Shown: positions 57,033 through 64,000 of the stretch, in pieces | How the letters are laid out: each line of letters opens with the position of its first letter | Position numbering within the stretch: the first letter of the stretch is position 1 | Assembly: GCA_023853785.1 (NCBI GenBank) | Contig: JAJIRX010000555.1 | Location: 62,001-126,000 of the forward strand | Direction of reading: 5' to 3' | DNA from: Psilocybe azurescens | Lineage: Eukaryota; Basidiomycota; Agaricomycetes; Agaricales; Agrocybaceae | DNA length: 64,000 nt | Notes under the pieces: generated by a model | What the model saw: the letters and a program-made list of their open reading frames with translations, nothing else | What the model was told of the DNA's origin: nothing | Databases searched by the model: none | Program-made: the position numbers and the translations under genes

Positions 57033-58998
57033 ATGCCCTGCGTCGACCTCCACAGCCAGACCGACTATGCCTCTATATACTATACCACAAACACACCCTA
57101 TTCCAATGTCGGCGGATTCGACCCTGAGAAGCCGACGGTCGTCGTCCTCCATCCTGTATTTTTAGATTCGACGTGGACCGACATACAGCTAGGAGACCCA
57201 AGATTCAATAAGAATTTCAACCTCATTGCATTCGACATGCGTTCAAGCGGAAAATCGACGTGTCGACCAAATGCTGCCCACGATAACTGGGTTGATGCCG
57301 CAGACCTAGGGATGTGCTTTCAGGTCAGTAGCACAAATATTGAAGACAAAGAGTTACACATGCTAATTCGTCTTCTTTCAGCGACTCCACCTTCCACCCA
57401 GCCATGTTCTTGCTTTGGAGGGCACATCTGTCTGTTGTGCTCTTCGATTTGCAGTATTGTGTGCATTGCATCGTCCCTCTAATTCGGTCCATTAACTCAC
57501 GAATGCACCAGGTTCCCGGAACTATGCCTCAGTCTAACTCTCGTTAACGTCCCTGCACCTATTGAGTAAGTTGCTTCCTTCTACTCGGGTTTTTGGGAAC
57601 CGTACTTACGCAACAAAGATTGAAGTGGATATACAAGAATATCAACCACCTCGTACATGAAGCATGTTTTGCGGAGGATCTAGAATCATTTGAACATGCT
57701 ACAACTGAACTGATAGAATTTATCTTTGGATCAGTGAGTGAGTTACCTTCATAGATATACTACCTTTTTTGAACTATATGATGGCAGGATACCGATCCAG
57801 ACCTAATAGAGGATGTAAGCAACGCTATTTTTCTGTCAATTTTGTCGTTGACCATGCTATTGTCTAGCTCATTGAGTATTGGGAGGTCAATTACCCTCCT
57901 TCGCAGCGAGTTCGTGCAGGCGAAACCACCAACTTGTATATTAACGTTCGTGGATTTGTGGTTGTTTCTTTTCTCATTTTTCAACCCACGTATATCCTTT
58001 AGCGAGCGCCTATGAGCGCAGATGCGTTAGCAGCAATAACACAGCCTGTTCTCATTATTCAGGTACGTTATCAATGCGTTATGTTGACGCATACAAGTGA
58101 GCCAAATTTACCAGGGTGACAAGAACGAACTTTCTCCGATCAAGTACGCTAAACGCCTTGTGACCGACTTGACAAATGTTGAAGATGGAGCGATACTATA
58201 CGAGGTCAAAGGTTCGCTAATCTCTCCGTAATCCTCTATGAAGATACTGAGGCTCTCGCAGGAGGAGCATCCATGATCTCTATTATTTCTGGATGTGCAT
58301 CCATTGTCAACAACGTTTTCTTCAAGTTTCTGAGTCGGCTTCCTCGTCACCGGTCAGACCTTGATCCGCATGTTATGTCCATTCAAGACCGGATGAAAGC
58401 CGCCTTGAATACGCTTGCAGATGTTACTGGACGGGACATAACTAATCTGGATCCATTATCTTCTATTTCATTTTCTTGCTTAACACCAGAAGCAATCAAG
58501 ATACAATCTCTGACTTTGATGCAATACCAGGCCAATTTAAGCGATGCATTTACTCCCGATCCCACTAAAAGCAGAGCGATAAGGTGAGGTGCACCCTTCA
58601 TATATAAGTGCACGATTTATTGATGGTGATTCTAGGTGTTCTAAGAAAGAACCAGATGAGTGGTCTTACGTTGAGCATGGAAGACCATCCATCAACAGTG
58701 AGTGTCAAATGTTGCGACATTAAGGCAATTTGCTCATTTAGAGTTAACAGGCACTATAATCGTTCCTTCTGAGCGTGTCAAGCAACAGGACTTAGAACGC
58801 GGACAAAGACCACCAACGCGATCTGATTCGCAGCTATCACCTAACGAGACGGCACCGCTTCTCAAGAGCTTCTTGATTGCTGGACCAGTGCCTAATGACA
58901 GAAACGCATCAAACATAAGGAAACCTAGGACCAGGGTCATCGACAATCCCCAATCTGCGACAGTGCCAATGCAACGGATGCTAGCCTCACCGTTCTAA
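57033..58998 (+). CDS. alpha/beta-hydrolase-fold protein with long C-terminal tail
   Basis: The start is MPCVDLHSQTDYASIYYTTN. The fold signature is visible: PTVVVLHPVFLDSTWTDIQL (oxyanion strand), FNLIAFDMRSSGKSTCRP, then DAADLGMCFQ, and RLHLPPSHVLALEGTSVCCA where the nucleophile elbow should be. There the usual G-x-S-x-G is GTSVC, so the last Gly is missing. Later exons show QPVLIIQGDKNELSPIKYAK (acid-residue region). The catalytic-His strand region reads VKGGASMISIISGCASIVNN, with no His in the expected H-position as far as I can see. A 200-residue tail follows to MLASPF, TAA-type stop at 58996-58998. About nine GT-AG introns. Substrate unknown; catalytic competence doubtful. Confidence 0.75.
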
Positions 58999-59379
58999 TG
59001 TGCGATACTCTTTTTTTTTTTTTTGCCTTTACAAGAGTTTGCATTCAAGCGATTCGCAGCAGCGACTACATTATATCCATGACCATGTATACCATTTGTC
59101 ATATTGTTAGATGAAACTATAATTCCACATTCTATCTTTACCGTATCAGCGCTTGTGGTTTAAGGGCATGCATTTCGTATATCCCATACTGTATAACAGC
59201 CTCAGCTCAAAAATATAGACCAGCACCTGCAACTCCATTTGTATCCGAGTCTGACATTAATGACCATCTATTGACAAAGGTATATGGCACAATTTACTTG
59301 TTCTAGCTAATTCCAGCCGAAATTTTAGAAATTCTAGTTGACATTTTTAAGGATCCATCCCCATTCGAGTTTAGTCTCT
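58999..59379. other. convergent 3' regions (hydrolase / UXS1)
   Basis: This has a run of about 17 T at 59010-59026 just after the hydrolase stop, then A/T-rich sequence. No gene is seen. Confidence 0.45.
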
Positions 59380-61007
59380 TTAAAGGCTTCCTTCAGCCAT
59401 CTTTGCCTTGTAGTATCGAACCATCTCTTCCAACCCCATGCGGACAGTCCACCTGGGTTGCCATTGGAGGCTTTCCTTAGCCCTTGTAGTATCGGGCCTG
59501 CGCATTTTGGGGTCGTCGATGGGCATGTCCTTGTAGATGATCTCGACGCGGCGGGTGCGCTTATCACCATCATCGTCCTGGACCTTCTCCACGATCTCGC
59601 GGACCAACTCGGCAAACTCACCAATGGTGAATTCGTCACCGTTGCCGATGTTGACTGGGCGAGATTCGTCGGAGTTCATGAGGGCAATGAGTCCATCGAT
59701 CAGATCGTGGACGTATTGGAAAGAACGAGATTGTTTGCCATCGCCGTAGACGGTCATGTCCTCACCCTTGAGGGCTTGAACAATGAAGTTGGAGACAACA
59801 CGACCATCATAAGGGTTCACTTGAGTGGAGCTCAACGTAAGATTAAGTTTAGAGTAAGAAGTATGTCATACATACTTCTTGGTCCGTAGGTATTGAAAAT
59901 CCGCGCAACACGAACATCAACACCATCCTGGCGTTGGAATCCGTATGTCAAAGTTTCAGCGACACGCTTTCCCTCGTCATAGCAAGCACGGGGGCCGATG
60001 GGATTGACGTGGCCCCAGCTGGAGTTTTTGGTTGGTAAGACAAAAGGCAGGCAAACATGAGTTGGCTTACTATTCCTCGGGCTGAGGGTGAACCTCGGGG
60101 TCACCATACACCTCTAAATGAAATCTTTAATTAACAGTAATATCTTGTCAAATGAACAGAGCCGGTAGATACCTGAAGTACTGCTGATGAGGAATCGGGC
60201 CTTTGTGCGCTTTGCGAGTCCGAGCATGTTTAACGTGCCCATGAAGGACGTCTTGATGGTCTTGACAGCATTAAATTGATAGTGAGGGAGGAGAAGCAGG
60301 GCAAGCGAGATGATAAATCTCTGAACAAAATTTTGAGACATATGTAAGGCGCTGAGATCGACAAATGATGCTTACGATCGCATTCAATCATAAACGGTTC
60401 AACAACATCGTGTCGGACCATTTCAAAGTTGGGATGACCAATCCAATGGCTGACGGTAGTCTTGGAGCCGGTAAAGAAGTTGTCGAGAACTGTAACTTCA
60501 TGACCGAGAAGCATCAATCTGTCAACAAGATGGGAGCCAACGAAGCCAGCACCACCGGTGACCAAGATGCGTTTACGCTCAGAAGGAGCAAGCAATTTGA
60601 CCGGGGTGAAACGAGAAAGAGTGGTGTATGAGATAGACTTTGTGTCGGGGTGGTAGATCGACTTTGATTGATACGCGCTCTCGGAGAGTTTGCCATGGTT
60701 TGCTTCCTCAGCATCCGAGGAGCTGGCGTCAGATGAGACTGCGTAGTGGGGACGGAGATACAAGGAACGGAGGACATCAATGTTGACCTCGCTATCAAAA
60801 CCAAAGCGATTGAAACCAACAGTGGTGATTTCGACACCGTTTTTGTCAAGAGTGTGAATCTAGGCAAGACAGCGAGTGAGTGAGTGAGAAAGTGACACGT
60901 CGCGGCGCGTGAAGATGGGATATGTGTGAGAAACGCGCTTGCAGAATGTGACGACACGGGAAGGAAGAGTATAGACGAAGTAGGATACTCACAGGAGCGG
61001 TGGCCAT
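59380..61007 (-). CDS. UXS1: UDP-glucuronic acid decarboxylase (UDP-xylose synthase)
   Basis: The first exon (MATAP) splices over an intron (about 60990-60860) to [20 protein letters not shown]. The NAD-binding fold follows: [20 protein letters not shown] (GxxGxxG), [35 protein letters not shown], then [28 protein letters not shown], and the catalytic YxxxK in [18 protein letters not shown]. The C-terminal half has [49 protein letters not shown] and [19 protein letters not shown], ending AKMAEGSL with TAA at 59380-59382. The short-chain dehydrogenase/reductase UXS converts UDP-glucuronate to UDP-xylose for xylosylated glycans (in basidiomycetes for capsule/cell-wall glycans). It lacks an N-terminal transmembrane helix, so probably cytosolic. 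It is divergent to ENP1. Confidence 0.95.
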
Positions 61008-61223
61008 TGTGTCAGGAGGGTTTAGGGAGACAAGGAAAGAAAGCGAAGAATGAAAGGCGCTCCCGTCTTTATAACAATCTGTAGCAATTTGCTAATCGTC
61101 GATTGCGGCCAATCCAGCCCAACAAATAGGTCCACTCCTTTTGGTAATGGCATTTGCCGATCATCAAAAAATCTATACACAGGCAGGCACCATCTCCTCT
61201 TGAAAAAATTATAATCTCATTCA
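61008..61223. promoter_or_regulatory. 216-bp divergent promoter UXS1 / ENP1
   Basis: The short spacer between head-to-head start codons is likely shared. On the minus strand it has TATAAAG at 61067-61073, 60 bp upstream of the UXS1 ATG; no matching box is seen toward ENP1. Confidence 0.5.
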
Positions 61224-63019
61224 ATGCCCCGCACCACAAAGTCCTCAGGAAAGACTCGCCACGATCCTCTCCTTGTTCAGCTCGATGAGGATGAGGTAGA
61301 GGCAAAATACGGACGCATCTCCCAGCCAGGAAAGCGTAAAAAATCAAAACACAGCTCTAATACCGACGACGACGATGCAGAGGTTCTTACCGCATCTCCG
61401 TTTGCAGGGGCGTTGTATTGATTCTGTTATCAGGTCATCCTCGATCCCAAAACATCACGTCGCATCTTTGAATTGGCCAAAGATCAACAAGATGAGCTGG
61501 AGATGCCCGAGGACGCGGATGTAGCAGAGGAGGACTTGGAGGATACAAGGCAAGTTCTATCGAGACCCCGAGCCCAGGTCACGTTCAACGATGAAGACGA
61601 CGATGACGACCACTTCGATGAGACTGGCGAGGAGATAGAGGAAGAATATGTGGGTTCACAACCAATGACTGCGTGATCTGTAATTTGAATGGGTTCTCGA
61701 GGCAGGAAATAGACGCTGGAGATATGGAAACGCTAGACGCCCTTCTGCCTGCCAATGCTGGCGAACGTAAGACCTTGGCTGATCTTATTTTCGCCAAACT
61801 GGACAGTGGAGAAGTGGTCTCGACAGCTGCGATTCAGAAGGTGCATCAAGGTGAGTATCAAGTATGCGACGGTTTGACTGACTGCCTTGTTGAACCTCTA
61901 CAAATCACATAGATCGAGAGGCACCTGATCCCGCTGCTGGCCTAAATCCAACAGTTGTTGAGGCCTATACCAAGTAAGCATGACCTTCGTGATCTATAGA
62001 AGTTATTCTTAGCTACCAACAGAATCGGAATGCTCCTACGAGGATACAAGTCCGGCCCTCTACCCAAGCTTTTCAAAGTTATCCCTTCTCTCCCAGCATG
62101 GGCTCGTATGCTAGCTCTCACGCATCCCGAAAACTGGTCTCCTCATGCATGTTACGCCGCAACCAAAATCTTCATCTCCAATATGAAACCCGCACAGGCG
62201 CAATTATTCCTCGGAGTTGTTCTATTGGACGCTGTCAGAGAGGATATCCGAGAGAATAAGAAAATGAACGTGCACTATTATCAAGCCCTCAAGAAATCCA
62301 TGTACAAACCAGGTGCTTTCTTCAAGGGAATTATATTCCCCTTACTCGAAGTGAGTCCTGTGATGTGATCGCTTTTTTAGCTTTAATGCTCATGGTTTTA
62401 ATCTATAGCAAGGTTGCACGTTAAAGGAAGCTACTATTATTGCTTCTATCCTTGCCAGGACAAAAGTCCCCGTATTGCACGCATCCGCTGCCCTCCTACG
62501 CATCGCAGAGATGGATTACACAGGTATATACCCTAAATATTTCAAAACGCGTGCACGTCCCGATCAACTTTTTTTTTCAAGGTCCTAACTCCCTGTTCAT
62601 CCGCGTGTTGATTGATAAAAAGTTTGAGCTCCCATATAAAGTCGTCGACGCCATCGTGTTCCACTTTATCCGATTGTCAAACTCGTACAAAGCCAAAACA
62701 CGAGGAGACGCTCAAAAGCTCCCCGTTTTATGGCATCAAAGTCTACTGGTGTTCGCTCAGAGGTACGTGCCTGTTAATCCATATAAAGTTTAATTATTTA
62801 CGAAACCCCTGCCAACTTTCTTTTTGCATACGCTGTTTTCGTAACGCACTCCACAGATACGCATCTGACCTGACGCCGGACCAGAAGGACGCTTTACTGG
62901 ACGTCATTCGCGCGACGCCGCACCCTCAAATCAGCGCTGAAATCCGACGAGAATTGGTCAACTCCGTAGTGAGAGGAGCACCGAGAGTCGATCAGGATCA
63001 GGATGTGATAATGTCCTGA
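61224..63019 (+). CDS. ENP1: bystin, 40S ribosome biogenesis factor
   Basis: The gene starts MPRTTKSSGKTRHDPLLVQL, with KYGRISQPGKRKKSKHSS and acidic linker (DDDD runs), exon 2 VILDPKTSRRIFELAKDQQD. The bystin domain is evident: MLLRGYKSGPLPKLFKVIPS, WARMLALTHPENWSPHACYA, ATKIFISNMKPAQAQLFLGV, MNVHYYQALKKSMYKPGAFF, QGCTLKEATIIASILART, VPVLHASAALLRIAEMDYTG, FELPYKVVDAIVFHFIRLSN, LPVLWHQSLLVFAQRY and RYASDLTPDQKDALLDVIR. It ends QDVIMS with TGA at 63017-63019. Bystin/Enp1 is an essential pre-40S factor needed for 20S pre-rRNA processing and export. The eight or so introns are short GT-AG. It shares its promoter region with UXS1. Confidence 0.96.
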
Positions 63020-63392
63020 TCATAGTACTTTATTGTACAGTACCCCCTTTACCGCATCGTGTATCATCATTTGACACATCCACATCTTCTGTTACATATT
63101 CTTTTCTTTGCTGAAGATATAGTTTGTGTTGTACCATCCTCAACCCTTTCACGCTGAAAAGCTTTATTGACTCGAGTCCAGTTCCTGTCTCTCTGATTCT
63201 ATTTTCCGCACCGGCTCGTCCGGGGCGGCAAGACACCGGTGCCTCTTGTCTATTTCTTCTTTTCCCCAGCCTCTCCAGTCTCCATGCGTTTCTGCCTCGT
63301 CGGCCGGTTGGACGTCTAGAGATGAGCTCTTGTCGGTTTGCTATAATTTCCGTCTCTTATCTCCTACCGTCATCTGGAACGGACGCGGCGTA
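63020..63392. other. intergenic ENP1 / aldolase
   Basis: This has no gene evidence. A frame open from 63246 continues into the aldolase start, so an upstream start is possible, but MNTFSRF at 63393 is the better candidate. Confidence 0.4.
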
Positions 63393-64000
63393 ATGAACAC
63401 TTTCTCGAGGTTTATCCCCGGCTTTTCCAGTGCAGCTCCTCCTGGACCTTCTGCCACCGGTCTTCAAGTTGGACCGGATGTTCATCTGGGATACAGAGAT
63501 CGCCATGAGGATGAAGATGAGCTGCTAGGCCTGCAGCGCGTCATGGCGGATGCTCAGAACCCCAGACGACCAGTTGTCGGTACGCTGTAGCGACGCAACC
63601 ATGCATATGGTCTACATTTATCTGACTTGTAGTGCTCTGGGTCTGGTGAATAGGCTCGTGGATGATGTTCCCCGGTGCAAACCTGGCACGGATGGTCGCG
63701 CAACTGGGATACGATGTGAGTCGGGGGGAAAGACTATTCACAGACTGTGTGTTTCATGTATATCTTTTTCTATGCTTACCTTCTTGTCTTCGGTTATCAA
63801 TCTATTTAGTTCATCCTTGTGGACTGCGAGCATGGGAACATCGATGACGCGGCGATGCACGCGTCCGTCGGCGCCATCGCAGCCGAAGGCGTCTCTCCTC
63901 TCGTCCGCATCCCTAAGCTCGACATCGGCCTCGTCAAGCGCTCTTTAGATACTGGAGGTCAGCTCCCTCCTTACACCCTCCATTTCAGGATTCGGGTCAT
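63393..64000 (+). CDS. HpcH/HpaI aldolase/citrate lyase-family protein, truncated by the window end
   Basis: The first exon reads MNTFSRFIPGFSSAAPPGPS, an acidic stretch and LLGLQRVMADAQNPRRPVVG. A GT-AG intron leads to SWMMFPGANLARMVAQLGYD, another to FILVDCEHGNIDDAAMHASV and GAIAAEGVSPLVRIPKLDIG, then VKRSLDTG, with a donor-like GT at about 63959. The G-x-W-x-x-PG, the (D/V)D-x-EHG motif and the PLVRIP strand are the signature of the HpcH/HpaI class II pyruvate aldolases (Mg/Mn-dependent, TIM barrel), which split 2-keto-3-deoxy acids. About one third to half of the protein is inside the window; the rest lies beyond 64000. Substrate cannot be told. Confidence 0.85.

Noticed and set aside
1..64000. 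tRNA, rRNA, CRISPR array, plasmid origin or bacterial operon
   Set aside because: No B-box with a matching A-box, no array of regular repeats and no prokaryotic gene layout were found by eye. A tRNAscan-SE run would be decisive for missed tRNAs.

Overview
The window is nuclear DNA from a filamentous fungus, most likely a mushroom-forming basidiomycete (Agaricomycetes). Genes are split by many short GT-AG introns of about 45-75 nt. Intergenic spaces are small. The set combines conserved eukaryotic housekeeping genes with families typical of Agaricomycetes, such as a Thn1/FlbA-type RGS protein, a GDVG-motif protein and small orphan proteins. No operons, CRISPR arrays or rRNA genes are present, and I found no convincing tRNA. 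Exon limits were read by eye from splice signals and reading frame. Gene ends are usually firm where a stop is in frame; some 5' ends are approximate.

Layout. 0.8-3.8 kb: two tandem DJ-1/PfpI-family genes with a small terminal-inverted-repeat element between them. 4.6-5.8 kb: mob1 (cell-cycle kinase coactivator). 6.3-7.5 kb: a BTB/POZ-like protein. 7.9-10 kb: DBP8 RNA helicase, divergent to a DUF302 protein. 11.4-13 kb: an HMG-box factor. 13.8-15 kb: SUA5 (tRNA t6A synthesis). 15.1-17.6 kb: a degenerate eIF4E-like protein and an uncharacterised agaricomycete protein. 18.7-20.8 kb: FMC1 and an RRM protein, divergent. 21.2-24.5 kb: a DEAD-box pseudo-helicase. 24.7-28.6 kb: ELP2 (Elongator) divergent to an AcpS-type phosphopantetheinyl transferase. 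28.6-32.6 kb: a 4-kb gap upstream of a Zn2Cys6 transcription factor (to 35.5 kb). 35.8-40.4 kb: nucleoporin NUP120/160. 40.4-43.5 kb: gene-poor, with a Copia-like fragment. 43.5-49.4 kb: a small orphan gene and a convergent MAPR/Dap1-type haem-binding gene, with a complete 3.87-kb Tc1/mariner-pogo-like transposon inserted between them. 50.4-52.5 kb: RGS regulator. 55.3-56.5 kb: coiled-coil protein. 57-59 kb: alpha/beta hydrolase. 59.4-63 kb: UDP-glucuronate decarboxylase divergent to bystin/ENP1. 63.4 kb to the end: a truncated HpcH/HpaI aldolase.

Functional themes: ribosome biogenesis (DBP8, ENP1), tRNA modification (SUA5, ELP2), mitochondrial assembly (FMC1, PPT2), nuclear transport (NUP120/160), G-protein signalling (RGS) and cell division (MOB1). 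These are unlinked pathways, as usual in fungi.

The most striking observation is technical or evolutionary. Several essential conserved genes (mob1, SUA5, NUP160), and probably some others, lose frame by exactly one base inside short homopolymer runs, always a contraction. This points to systematic indel errors in the assembly rather than pseudogenisation, and automatic gene models here should be distrusted at those points. The best biological leads are the DEAD-box-like protein lacking its catalytic motifs, the eIF4E-like protein lacking cap-binding residues, and the transposon with subterminal repeats and a long charged C-terminal tail. I did not find a clear new multi-gene system.
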